From contig NZ_WOTA01000008.1 in assembly GCF_011516825.1 (NCBI RefSeq), forward strand, positions 62,001-126,000: a stretch of 64,000 nt of DNA, given 5' to 3'. Numbering within the stretch: position 1 is the stretch's first letter; each line of letters begins with the position of its first letter. The position numbers and the translations under genes are program-made. Positions 8,965 through 17,993 of this stretch are shown piece after piece. Below the pieces are notes generated by a model. It had not been told where the DNA came from and did not search any database. It was given only the letters and a program-made list of their open reading frames with translations. Source of the stretch: Acetobacter oeni (lineage in GTDB: Bacteria; Pseudomonadota; Alphaproteobacteria; Acetobacterales; Acetobacteraceae).

Positions 8965-10080
8965 TTAATACTCGACAACTGTCCGGATGCTTTCCCCTTT
9001 AGCCATCATATCAAAGCCCTCATTGATACGCTCAAGCGGCAGCGTATGAGTAATGAGATCGTCGATGTTGATCTTATGATCCATATACCAGTCAACGATT
9101 TTCGGGACATCCGTACGCCCCCGGGCGCCACCGAATGCAGAGCCGATCCAGCGGCGACCTGTCACAAGCTGGAACGGACGTGTGCTGATTTCCTGCCCTG
9201 CCGCGGCTACACCTATGATGGTGGAAACGCCCCATCCACGATGCGCGCATTCGAGCGCCTGACGCATCAGTGTCGTATTGCCTATACATTCAAACGTGTA
9301 ATCGGCGCCGCCACCCGTCAGCTCGATAATATGGCCGACCAGATCACCATCCGGTCCCAGATCTTTCGGATTAACGAAATCGGTCATACCGAATTTACGC
9401 GCAATGCCTTCGCGCGCCGGATTGATGTCCACCCCGATGATTTTGTCCGCGCCGACCATCTTTGCGCCCTGGATCACATTCAGGCCGATGCCACCGAGGC
9501 CGAAGACAGCCACAGTCGATCCCGGCTCGACTTTTGCTGTAAACAGTACGGCACCGATGCCGGTGGTCACACCACAACCGATGTAGCAGACCTTATCGAA
9601 CGGGGCGTCCTTACGAATTTTTGCCAGTGCGATTTCCGGCAGGACAGTAAAATTCGCGAAAGTCGAGCAGCCCATATAATGATGAAGAGGCTGGCCTTTG
9701 AACGAAAAACGCGAAGTTCCGTCGGGCATGACACCTTTACCCTGGGTGGAACGGATCGCGGTGCAGAGGTTGGTTTTGCGCGACAGGCAGGACTTACACT
9801 CGCGGCATTCGGGCGTGTAGAGAGGGATCACATGGTCGCCAGGCCGGAGATGTTTCACTCCAGTTCCAGCCTCGCGAACAATCCCAGCTCCTTCGTGCCC
9901 CAGAATAGCCGGAAACAGACCTTCAGGATCCGCTCCTGACAGGGTGTATTTGTCTGTGTGACACAGGCCTGTCGCCATGATCTCAACAAGAACCTCGCCC
10001 TCATGTGGCCCTTCGAGCTGAACCGTCTCGATCTCAAGGGGATGGCCTGCCTCAAAGGCCACCGCGGCGCGTACGTCCAT
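8965..10080 (-). CDS. frmA: S-(hydroxymethyl)glutathione dehydrogenase / class III alcohol dehydrogenase
   Basis: A 371-residue zinc alcohol dehydrogenase of class III. It oxidises S-hydroxymethylglutathione, formed from formaldehyde, to S-formylglutathione with NAD, and can also act in S-nitrosoglutathione reduction. Catalytic-zinc ligands are in GLCHTD, GHEGAG and GCGVTTG. The structural zinc is held by four Cys in PECRECKSCLSRKTNLC. The NAD-binding turn is GLGGIG with an acidic VDIN after it. No frmR or S-formylglutathione hydrolase is beside it. It appears to be transcribed alone. Confidence 0.94.
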   Translation of the reverse strand: MDVRAAVAFEAGHPLEIETVQLEGPHEGEVLVEIMATGLCHTDKYTLSGADPEGLFPAILGHEGAGIVREAGTGVKHLRPGDHVIPLYTPECRECKSCLSRKTNLCTAIRSTQGKGVMPDGTSRFSFKGQPLHHYMGCSTFANFTVLPEIALAKIRKDAPFDKVCYIGCGVTTGIGAVLFTAKVEPGSTVAVFGLGGIGLNVIQGAKMVGADKIIGVDINPAREGIARKFGMTDFVNPKDLGPDGDLVGHIIELTGGGADYTFECIGNTTLMRQALECAHRGWGVSTIIGVAAAGQEISTRPFQLVTGRRWIGSAFGGARGRTDVPKIVDWYMDHKINIDDLITHTLPLERINEGFDMMAKGESIRTVVEY

Positions 10081-10261
10081 CGTTTATTCCTCTTTTCAAT
10101 TGCGGTCTGAATTCAGTGAAGGCGTTGTATATACCCGAAGATGAATAGCAGCCGGTTGCATGACTTCATATGCCTGAAGCTGAATCATTCTCCCTGAGTA
10201 ATATTTCTTCTGATCTGTTTCGTGTTATCCACTATAATGGAACACAGTCCGAGAGATGTGC

Positions 10262-11119
10262 TCAGACAGGAATATCGAGACCTATATCCAGAGCCTTTAC
10301 ACTGTGAGTAAGCCAGCCCAGTGAGAGGACATCGACGCCTGTTTCAGCAATGGAACGGGCTGTTTCCGGCGTGATACCACCGGATGCCTCGGCGATAGCG
10401 CGATTATTGATGAGAGCAACAGCCTTTTTCAGAGTCGGAATATTCATGTTATCGAGAAGGTAAGCATCGGCAATATCGCAGGAAAGTGCTGCCTTGAGCT
10501 GGTCGAGCGTATCGACTTCCAGTTCTATTTTGACGAGATGCCCGGTCCGCGAGCGAACTGTTTTAAGAGCTGTCGTGACATCGCCACCACAAAGAATGAT
10601 GTGGTTGTCTTTTATCAGAATAGCGTCATCAAGACGGTACCGATGATTGTAACCTCCTCCGGCGCGAACAGCGTATTTTTGCAAGGCCCTTAGTCCGGGA
10701 AGGGTTTTTCTGGTGCAGGCAACACGAGCTTTCGTGCCGGAAATGGCATCTGCGATCTGTCGTGTTGTCGTCGCGATTCCGCTGAGGTGAGAAAGGAGAT
10801 TAAGGGCTGTCCGTTCGCCCCCAAGAACTGTTTCTGCTTTCCCTTCCACCGTGGCGATGAGGGTGTCAGGGGAAAGTTCGTCGCCATCAGTGATCTGTGG
10901 TTCGAAGCGGATTTCAGGATCAAGGAGGGTGAATGCCAGGCGAGCGCCCTGCAGACCAGCGAGAACTCCTGCTTTACGAGCCCGAAATTCTGCCCGCAAT
11001 GTTTGCCCGGGCCGGACGAGGGCCTGAGTGGTAATGTCGCCACCGATTCCGAAATCTTCAGCGAGAGCGCTGCGGATAACCGGTTCCCACAAGAGATCAG
11101 GCAGAATCATTACAGACAT
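10262..11119 (-). CDS. nadC: Nicotinate-nucleotide diphosphorylase (carboxylating)
   Basis: The 285-residue quinolinate phosphoribosyltransferase makes nicotinate mononucleotide from quinolinate and PRPP. Visible signatures are TRKTLPGLRALQKYAV, GGGYNHRYRLDDAILIKDNH and the C-terminal IEASGGI-type segment (AEASGGITPETA). It is the last gene of nadABC and overlaps the end of nadB by 10 bases, consistent with coupled translation. Confidence 0.95.
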   Translation of the reverse strand: MSVMILPDLLWEPVIRSALAEDFGIGGDITTQALVRPGQTLRAEFRARKAGVLAGLQGARLAFTLLDPEIRFEPQITDGDELSPDTLIATVEGKAETVLGGERTALNLLSHLSGIATTTRQIADAISGTKARVACTRKTLPGLRALQKYAVRAGGGYNHRYRLDDAILIKDNHIILCGGDVTTALKTVRSRTGHLVKIELEVDTLDQLKAALSCDIADAYLLDNMNIPTLKKAVALINNRAIAEASGGITPETARSIAETGVDVLSLGWLTHSVKALDIGLDIPV

Positions 11120-12645
11120 TGTTCGGGAACTTTCGCAAAAGTGAGGTCTCTGACAGTAATCGTTTGCCGAAGGGCGCCGTCTCCGAAACTCTCTTTGCTC
11201 TTATGCATCGGAGGTCGCGCCGCTGAAACGTCATCGGCACGATAATGACTGCCTCTGCTTTGATGACGGTTTAACGCCGCCTGAGCAACCAATGCCGCTA
11301 TCAGCGCATTCTGATCACAATCAGTATGTGGACTGAGTGTTTGCAGAAGCTGTTTCAGACCAGCAGCATTTCGCAGGATTCCGGCATGCTGCATCAGCAT
11401 ATTCCCGACAGTGAAGCTGGCGGACAATCTGGCAACAGAAGCCGGGCAGGCCATCTTTCCCGCTCCGGTCCGGATGCCTTTCAGATCCCGCGCAACCCAC
11501 TCTCCGCTGACAAAGGCCTCAAGCAATGAGTTGCTCGCCAGCCGGTTGGCACCGTGCAGGCCATTGCACCCGGCCTCGCCTGCCGCCCACAGCCCGGGAA
11601 GAGAACTGCGCCCCCGGCCATCCGTCGCGATACCTCCCATATGATAGTGCATGGCCGGACGAACGGGAACGGGCTGCTCCTCCGGATTAATACCGACAGC
11701 AAAACAGGCCGCCGTAATACCAGGAAACAGTTGACTGAAAGGGCCCGCCGAAAGGGAACGCGCGTCCAGAAAGACTTTGTGCCCTTCCTGCTGATGAGCG
11801 GCAATGGCGCGCGCAACCACATCGCGCGGGGCGAGTTCGTCGGTGAAGTTTTTCCCGGTTTCATCTACGAGACGTGCCCCTGCCCCACGCACAGCTTCAC
11901 TGATCAGTGGTCGCCGGCCCGGATATGCTCCGGCATCAAGAGCGGTCGGGTGGAACTGCGTGAATTCCATGTCAATCAGCTCGACTCCGGCCCGTGCAGC
12001 GATCGCCAGAGCGGAACCGCTGCATCCCATGGGGCTTGTGGCTCCGGTATACAGCGCGCCAATACCACCGCTTGCGATGATGCAGGCCCGGGTGGAAATA
12101 AATCCCTGGCTGGTTGAAACACCCCCGATTGCTCCATTTTCCATATGGAGCCCTGTGAGCTCAGTATTTTCAAGAACTGTAATGCGAGACGTATTTCTCA
12201 CCCGCGCGATCAGTGTTTTCATGATAGCCGCGCCGCTGGCATCACCATTTGCATAAACAATGCGCGGTCGTGAGTGCGCGGCTTCAAGATGCAGTGACAA
12301 AGCGTTATCGGACGTTCTGGCGAAGGGAACACCCCACTCCAGGAGTGTCTCAACAGTTCGCGGGCCGGCGGCCGTAATCCGATTCACAATGACCGGATCA
12401 CAAAGACCGGCACCGGCCGCCATGGTGTCGGCAGCATGGAGACCCGGAGAATCATCGGGACCAACGGCAGCAGCCAAACCACCCTGCGCGAGACTGCTGG
12501 CGGCATTATCGCCAGGCAGACCGGCGGAAAGCAGGACGCAGGGGCGATCAAGATGCAGGGCCGTCGAAAGCCCGGCGAGACCGGCGCCGGCAATAACGGG
12601 CAGGTCAGTATAACGGGACAGAATATCCATATTTTCTGCCTTCAT
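11110..12645 (-). CDS. nadB: L-aspartate oxidase
   Basis: The 511-residue FAD enzyme oxidises L-aspartate to iminoaspartate, the first step of NAD de novo synthesis. The N-terminal dinucleotide-binding motif is VIAGAGLAGLS. It is followed by the SSLAQGGLAAA segment and the succinate-dehydrogenase-like active site around MEFTQFHPTALD and HYHMGGI. The start region has METs at 12645 and a few codons later; either could be used. The gene lies 15 bases after nadA and overlaps nadC. Confidence 0.94.
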   Translation of the reverse strand: MKAENMDILSRYTDLPVIAGAGLAGLSTALHLDRPCVLLSAGLPGDNAASSLAQGGLAAAVGPDDSPGLHAADTMAAGAGLCDPVIVNRITAAGPRTVETLLEWGVPFARTSDNALSLHLEAAHSRPRIVYANGDASGAAIMKTLIARVRNTSRITVLENTELTGLHMENGAIGGVSTSQGFISTRACIIASGGIGALYTGATSPMGCSGSALAIAARAGVELIDMEFTQFHPTALDAGAYPGRRPLISEAVRGAGARLVDETGKNFTDELAPRDVVARAIAAHQQEGHKVFLDARSLSAGPFSQLFPGITAACFAVGINPEEQPVPVRPAMHYHMGGIATDGRGRSSLPGLWAAGEAGCNGLHGANRLASNSLLEAFVSGEWVARDLKGIRTGAGKMACPASVARLSASFTVGNMLMQHAGILRNAAGLKQLLQTLSPHTDCDQNALIAALVAQAALNRHQSRGSHYRADDVSAARPPMHKSKESFGDGALRQTITVRDLTFAKVPEQCL

Positions 12646-12660
12646 GATCGGGTTCAGACG

Positions 12661-13641
12661 TCAGGCAGCCAGCATACGCTCGACGGCCTGACGGGCACGA
12701 TTCTGAAGATGCGCAGGGATAGAAACGGATGTTTCCATCGTTTCCAGAGAGTGCCTTATCCCCGCGAGTGTTATACGCTTCATATGCGGACAGAGATTAC
12801 AGGGACGCACGAAGCTGGTTGCAGGAAAAAAAACCGAGAGATTGTCGCTCATGGAGCATTCCGTGACCAGAAGCACTTTCCCGGGCTGTTTTTCAGCGAT
12901 GTAGTCCTGCATCTGAGCCGTGGAACCGGAAAAATCAGCTTCCGCAACGACATCCGGCGGGCATTCAGGATGAGCGATAACAGTGACACCTTTATGTATA
13001 CGCCGGTATTGACGGATTTCCTGCGGCGTGAAGCGTTCGTGAACTTCACAGTGGGCAGGCCAGGTGATCATTTCGATACCGGTTTCGGCTTCGATATTTC
13101 GGGCGAGAAACTCATCAGGAATCATGATGATCTTTGAAACACCCAGGCCTTCCACAAGACGTTTTGCGTTGCCGGATGTGCAGCAGATATCGGATTCCGC
13201 TTTGACAGAGGCCGTGGAATTTACGTAGGTCACAACCGGGATACCCGGGTGAGCGGCCTTCAGAGCACGGACATTTTCAGCGGTGATTCCTTCAGCAAGG
13301 GAGCAGCCGGCGCGTGTGTCAGGGATCAGGACAGTCTTTTCCGGATTCAGTAACTTGGCAGTTTCCGCCATGAAATGCACCCCGGCCATGACGATCACAC
13401 TCTGATCCAGTGTCTGGGCTGCACGGGCCAGAGCGAGGCTGTCTCCACGAATATCGGCGACACAGTGGAAGATCTCAGGTGTCTGGTAATTATGCGCGAG
13501 GATGACAGCGTCGCGCTCTTTTTTGAGGCGCAAAATAGCTTCGATGTCGTCCGCATAAAGCCGCTCCCAGTCGTCGCGATGCATGAGATGCGAGACAGGT
13601 GCATAGAGTGCGGCACGGTTGTCGGTGAGAGTTTCTGACAT
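12661..13641 (-). CDS. nadA: Quinolinate synthase
   Basis: The enzyme condenses iminoaspartate with dihydroxyacetone phosphate using a [4Fe-4S] cluster. I take the ATG at 13641 (326 residues) because AGGAG lies 8 bases upstream; an earlier ATG at 13680 would start inside the operator. Motifs include AHNYQTPEIFHCVAD and the cluster cysteines in DTRAGCSLA, HPECPPDV and CNLCPHMK. It is the first gene of nadABC and is preceded by a probable NrtR site that overlaps the -10 element. Confidence 0.94.
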   Translation of the reverse strand: MSETLTDNRAALYAPVSHLMHRDDWERLYADDIEAILRLKKERDAVILAHNYQTPEIFHCVADIRGDSLALARAAQTLDQSVIVMAGVHFMAETAKLLNPEKTVLIPDTRAGCSLAEGITAENVRALKAAHPGIPVVTYVNSTASVKAESDICCTSGNAKRLVEGLGVSKIIMIPDEFLARNIEAETGIEMITWPAHCEVHERFTPQEIRQYRRIHKGVTVIAHPECPPDVVAEADFSGSTAQMQDYIAEKQPGKVLLVTECSMSDNLSVFFPATSFVRPCNLCPHMKRITLAGIRHSLETMETSVSIPAHLQNRARQAVERMLAA

Positions 13642-13660
13642 GGTCGCGCTCCTGCGCGCT

Positions 13661-13681
13661 ATTATACTCAACATGAGCATA
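13661..13681 (-). promoter_or_regulatory. Probable NrtR operator overlapping the nadABC -10 element
   Basis: A near-perfect palindrome lies between nrtR and nadA. On the minus strand it reads TATGCTCA-TGT-TGAGTATA, with 7 of 8 arm positions symmetric. The same strand shows TATAAT immediately over its downstream arm, so a bound repressor would cover the -10 element. The start codon of nadA follows about 20 bases later. Confidence 0.6.
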
Positions 13682-13727
13682 TATAAGACACTGCGTCATT
13701 GATGCAAGTCCCGGCATATACACGTTT

Positions 13728-14618
13728 TCATGAGGCAGCTACGATCGGCTCCAGCGGCAGTTTCGCTCCGGCGAGATAACAGTGTTCGGCTCCGGCCGGA
13801 TCAAAACGATAAAAACGTGCCGGTCTTCCCTGCCCTGCCTGCTCATAACGGCCTGTTTCAGTGACCAGGTGCTGGCTGAGCACAAGACGCCGAAAGTTCT
13901 GTTTGTGCATGGGACGTCCGGCTAGGGCTTCCATCGCCTGCTGAAGCTGAAGCAGGGTGAAATGGTCGGGCAAAAGGTCAAATACGGCGGGCGTATAACG
14001 AATACGGGCGCGGATGCGGGACATGGCGGTGGCAAGCACCCGACGATAGTCTTCATCCATGCTCTTACTGTTCAGCATGAAACCGGCAGAAAAGCGAGAT
14101 TCAGCAACCATACCGGCTTCCCACAAAAGTTCATATCGCTGAAGGACAAGTTCGTCGTCCCAGGAATGTCCATCAAGGCCAAAGGCTATGACGCAACGAC
14201 GATGACGGTGAGTATGCGCGGCTGACCAGTCGCTGATATGGGCAATGATGCGGGTCAGAAGCGGGTTCACGTCACTGCTGCGGCGGTCTTCCCAGGGCAG
14301 GTAATCGTAGACAGACCGCCAGTCCCCTTCTTCGCTCCAGATGCTGGCCAGTGCCATATAAGAAATGCGCACCAGCCGTGTTCCGCTTTCATCCAGCGTA
14401 TCCCCAAAAGTATAGAGCTGTTCGATATGACCAAGTCGAATACCAGTCTGCTGCTCGACCCTCGCCCGGAGGTCTTTTTGCAAGGATTGATGACCTGACT
14501 CTGCGGGGCCTGATGGCAGAGACGAGCCATCCCGGAGCGTCAGAATACCGGGATCACCATGCCTGATGGTCATGAGGACGGCAACAAGATCGGCACTACA
14601 CAGGCCTGGAGTCGTCAT
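13728..14618 (-). CDS. nrtR: NrtR-type transcriptional regulator of NAD synthesis (Nudix-related)
   Basis: The 296-residue protein has an N-terminal Nudix-like domain (about 1-200) and a C-terminal winged helix (about 215-295). The winged helix carries the family-typical MHKQNFRRLVL segment and a GRPARFYRF end. In NrtR proteins the Nudix fold senses ADP-ribose or related NAD products, and the winged helix represses NAD genes. I do not see an intact Nudix box with its EExxEE core, so it probably senses rather than hydrolyses. It lies just upstream of nadABC in the same direction, with a palindromic operator between, which strongly supports the assignment. Confidence 0.85.
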   Translation of the reverse strand: MTTPGLCSADLVAVLMTIRHGDPGILTLRDGSSLPSGPAESGHQSLQKDLRARVEQQTGIRLGHIEQLYTFGDTLDESGTRLVRISYMALASIWSEEGDWRSVYDYLPWEDRRSSDVNPLLTRIIAHISDWSAAHTHRHRRCVIAFGLDGHSWDDELVLQRYELLWEAGMVAESRFSAGFMLNSKSMDEDYRRVLATAMSRIRARIRYTPAVFDLLPDHFTLLQLQQAMEALAGRPMHKQNFRRLVLSQHLVTETGRYEQAGQGRPARFYRFDPAGAEHCYLAGAKLPLEPIVAAS

Positions 14619-15110
14619 AAAGTTAGCAGCATTCCCTCAGATGGCTGATTACGCAAACACAGATTTAGCATACAGCCGGTACAGCGCAATTCCTGCACGC
14701 GCACCCTGGGAAAGCTTTTTTCGGGGAAAATTTAAGAAGATAACAAGAAACCGAATTTTTATTTATTTCGATTTATATCTCACACCAGAAAACACTCTGG
14801 TCTATTCCAATTATGTAAAGGCTTCGAGCAATGAACCGACACTCTCGACATTACCACAATGATCCTCTCAGTTCAGATGTCTGGAAGAGCTTTGAGAAAA
14901 ACATTTTACGGCTGGATTGAACTCAGGACTACAGGGTGAAGGGAACAGGGGGGTGCTCCGATGTTTCGACAGCCCCTGTATCCGGAGACCACTCCCAAAC
15001 GCCCGCACTGACGGCCAGAAAGGGTCTGCTTTTTCGCTGTATCTGCTGTGACCCAGACTACATCCGAGGGCACTCCAACGATTTTCGCCCTATCGGGACC
15101 ACAACCAGAG
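14619..15110. other. Intergenic region upstream of nrtR
   Basis: About 490 bases between the start of nrtR and the end of the debranching-enzyme gene, both on the minus strand. The nrtR promoter should lie at its left edge. No gene, second NrtR palindrome or strong terminator was found. Confidence 0.45.
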
Positions 15111-17366
15111 TTAGTTGATAATCAGCATACGGATCGACGATGAGCGTTCGACAACATTGATGGCGACCTCTTCACCTGTACGGACGATCCGTACAGTAAG
15201 AGACTCACCTCCAACCGCAAGATTGAAAAGAACAAGCGTGTCTATCGATTCCGGCAGGCTGGGTCTTACAAATTCAACAGTGACAGTTCCGGGATCGTAA
15301 CGCAGCCCGAGAATGGCCTGAAGAAGAGCAGGAAGGGTCGCTGCGGCCCAGGCCTGCGGAGAGCAGGCAACGGGATAGCGTACCGGCCCTTCAGAACGTG
15401 AACGTGTAAAACCACAGAATAGTTCAGGGAGTCTTCTGAGATCTGTATAAAGGGCTGCATCAAACAAAGCCTGAAAGATAAGGGTCGCCTCTTCCCGAAA
15501 ACCATGTCGCGCGAAACCCATGGCAATCAGGGCGTTATCATGAGGCCATACGGACCCGTTATGATAAGCCATCGGATTATAACGGACCTCCCCTTCCGGA
15601 ATGGTGCGAATGCCCCATCCGGAAAAGGAATTACGATTCATAAGGGTGCTGACAACCTGCGCCGCACGGGTAGCCGGCGCAATATCAGTTAAAAGAACAT
15701 GTCCGGCGTTTGAGGAACGAATGGCACATTGTTTTTTATTTCCATCAAGTGCGATAACATAGGTTCCGATATCGTCGTTCCAGAATGTCAGATTGAATGA
15801 GACGCGAAGCGCGTCAGCTTTTTCATCCTGGTGGGTGGCATAAGCTGTCTGCCCAAGACGACGTCCGATCTGAGCAGCGGCACGCCTGGCGGCATAAACG
15901 TAAGCCTGAACTTCGCACAAGGCGATGGGACCTTCGGCGAGAGTCCCGTCGGCGTGAAAAATGCTGTCGTAGCTGTCTTTCCAGCCCTGATTGACAAGTC
16001 CGTCCCTGTTGCGTCGACCGTATTCGACGAAACCGTCTCCGTCCCGGTCGCCAAAACGCTCGATCCAGTCAATTGCACGGGTAACATGGGACCAGAGTTC
16101 GCTGAGTGTGCCAACATCGCCGGTGCGTTCAAGGTAATCACCGGCAAGCATGACAAAAAGTGGCGTGGCGTCGACAGAGCCGTAATAACGGCGGAAGGGC
16201 ACCTCACCGAGTTCGGCCATTTCGCCAAGACGCACTTCATGCAGGATTTTACCCGGCTCGGCATCAGCCTGGGGGTCTTCCTTATCCGCCTGGTTCAGGG
16301 CAAGATATTTCAGTACGCCTTTGGTAATAAGCGGGTCCAGCCAGAGAGTCTGCATGGATGTAATGAGGGCATCGCGTCCGAAAACCGTGCTGAACCATGG
16401 CACACCCGCATAGGGGTAAGGTCCGGTTTTTTTCTCGGTCAGCAACATATAGATGTCGCAGATCGAGCGGCGGATTGCTTCATTAAAGATTTCGTTTGAT
16501 GTGGCGATGGCCGTGGCGCGGGACGAGGCCAGACGGAGGGCACGGCGCGCCGCGACGGCACCCTGAAGAAAAGCACGACCGGGAGGAACTGTGCTGCAAC
16601 TTGTCGGATCGCACTGAACCTCGACATGGATTAGAATTTTCTGTCCTGGCTCAATAGAAAAATCAAATGTGGCATGATCGGAAGACAAGGTTTTCGGTGT
16701 GGGTGAAAACAGTATCCGAGTTGTTCGGATGCGGTCATCCAGCCCGCGATAGGAGAGGCTGACATCACTCTCACCCAGCTCAGGCTCCAGATTTTCACCC
16801 CGTTTTTTCCGTTTCATGCCACGGGCTTCGAACAAATCCGCAAAATCCGCGAAAAAGCGCAGATCACAGGAAATATCGTGACGTGCAACATCGAAATTGC
16901 GGATTTCAATCCGTTCGAAACATTTCCCTTCCCACAGAAACCGGGAACGCAAAACATGCAGGAGATCGTGAGCGAGCCGGGTTCCATCGTTCAGCGCGAG
17001 GGTTTCATTAGTAAGGTTGACCGACAGCATCACATTATTTTCACGCACGACAGCAGACAGCAGGACGGGCCGCTGACCTCCGAGCCGGAAGGTAAGACCG
17101 GACAGGTAACGCGTGTCATGATAGTAAAGCCCGTCCGCGATATCCTGCCCCCAGAGTATATCGCCAGTCTGATCAAAAACTCCGAACAGATCACCCTGCT
17201 TAAGGGCATGGATACGGCGGCTGGCGAGCAGGGAGCTGCCACCAAGCGAAAACTCATCAAGCTGAGAGGGTTCCGGAATCGTATGTGGAGAGGGTGGCGG
17301 TGTGTCGGCACGGGCCGATGATATCACGTCATCCGGATGCTTTGAGTTGATCTGAGTTTCCACCAT
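15111..17366 (-). CDS. Amylo-alpha-1,6-glucosidase / glycogen-debranching-type enzyme
   Basis: The 751-residue protein has an N-terminal beta domain typical of the glycogen debranching N-terminal family, with ALKQGDLFGVFDQTGDI and LYYHDTRYLSG near residues 55-95. A C-terminal six-hairpin (alpha/alpha)6 glucosidase domain follows, with GVPWFSTVFGRDALIT, DGDGFVEY, NQGWKDSYDSI and NGSVWPHDNALIA. Proteins of this build act on alpha-glucans or trehalose/amylose-like stores; the exact substrate is not shown. The start at 17366 follows a GGGAGAG-like site. The gene is divergent from sldBA and no glycogen synthesis genes adjoin it. Confidence 0.85.
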   Translation of the reverse strand: MVETQINSKHPDDVISSARADTPPPSPHTIPEPSQLDEFSLGGSSLLASRRIHALKQGDLFGVFDQTGDILWGQDIADGLYYHDTRYLSGLTFRLGGQRPVLLSAVVRENNVMLSVNLTNETLALNDGTRLAHDLLHVLRSRFLWEGKCFERIEIRNFDVARHDISCDLRFFADFADLFEARGMKRKKRGENLEPELGESDVSLSYRGLDDRIRTTRILFSPTPKTLSSDHATFDFSIEPGQKILIHVEVQCDPTSCSTVPPGRAFLQGAVAARRALRLASSRATAIATSNEIFNEAIRRSICDIYMLLTEKKTGPYPYAGVPWFSTVFGRDALITSMQTLWLDPLITKGVLKYLALNQADKEDPQADAEPGKILHEVRLGEMAELGEVPFRRYYGSVDATPLFVMLAGDYLERTGDVGTLSELWSHVTRAIDWIERFGDRDGDGFVEYGRRNRDGLVNQGWKDSYDSIFHADGTLAEGPIALCEVQAYVYAARRAAAQIGRRLGQTAYATHQDEKADALRVSFNLTFWNDDIGTYVIALDGNKKQCAIRSSNAGHVLLTDIAPATRAAQVVSTLMNRNSFSGWGIRTIPEGEVRYNPMAYHNGSVWPHDNALIAMGFARHGFREEATLIFQALFDAALYTDLRRLPELFCGFTRSRSEGPVRYPVACSPQAWAAATLPALLQAILGLRYDPGTVTVEFVRPSLPESIDTLVLFNLAVGGESLTVRIVRTGEEVAINVVERSSSIRMLIIN

Positions 17367-17606
17367 GGGAACCGACTCTCCCTTTCTGCCTGCTGCGCTG
17401 GCCCTGATCGCGACATATTCGATATTTGATGAATCACCTTGGGTGACGACTCACCTGCACATACCCGCAACCGTATCACTATTCTCCACAATCTGAACGC
17501 GCGGGCCGGGACAAGGTGACGTCAACTCGCGAAAATTTTTCTTTCTTTCTTCAAAGCTAACAGGCTGTTCATGCGTTGTTCGCCTGACCTTAACGGAGAT
17601 GTCTTG

Positions 17607-17993
17607 ATGGCAACCCTTCATAAGCCCCGGAACGGGGCGGAATGGGCCACCGTTTGTGTGGCTGTTCTTCTCATTCTGCTTGGCCTTCCGCTTTTCATCA
17701 TGGGCATACAACTCGCTATGATCGGCGGATCTTTTTATTATGTTCTGTTTGGAGCAGCCCTGATTGTAGCCGGCGCGTTAATGCTGACGGGCTCCGTTAA
17801 CGGAGCCTTTCTTTACCTTGCGGCCTGGGCACTGACATGGCCCTGGGCATTCTGGGAAGTGGGTATGGATGGCTGGGGGTTGCTGCCCCGCCTTTTCGGT
17901 CCGACGATCATAGCCATTGCCGTTGCGCTGACCATTCCGACTCTGCGTCGCATCGGAAGCCCTGTGATGTCGTCGCGCGGGAGCATGGTATGA
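17607..17993 (+). CDS. sldB: PQQ polyol (glycerol/sorbitol) dehydrogenase, small membrane subunit
   Basis: A 128-residue hydrophobic protein with about four to five membrane segments, homologous to the N-terminal membrane anchor of quinoprotein glucose dehydrogenase. The ATG at 17607 is favoured by GGAG 8 bases upstream. SldB anchors the PQQ subunit and passes electrons to ubiquinone. Its TGA overlaps the ATG of sldA (ATGA at 17990-17993), so the pair is translationally coupled. Order and sizes match the sldBA pair of Gluconobacter. Confidence 0.88.
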   Translation: MATLHKPRNGAEWATVCVAVLLILLGLPLFIMGIQLAMIGGSFYYVLFGAALIVAGALMLTGSVNGAFLYLAAWALTWPWAFWEVGMDGWGLLPRLFGPTIIAIAVALTIPTLRRIGSPVMSSRGSMV

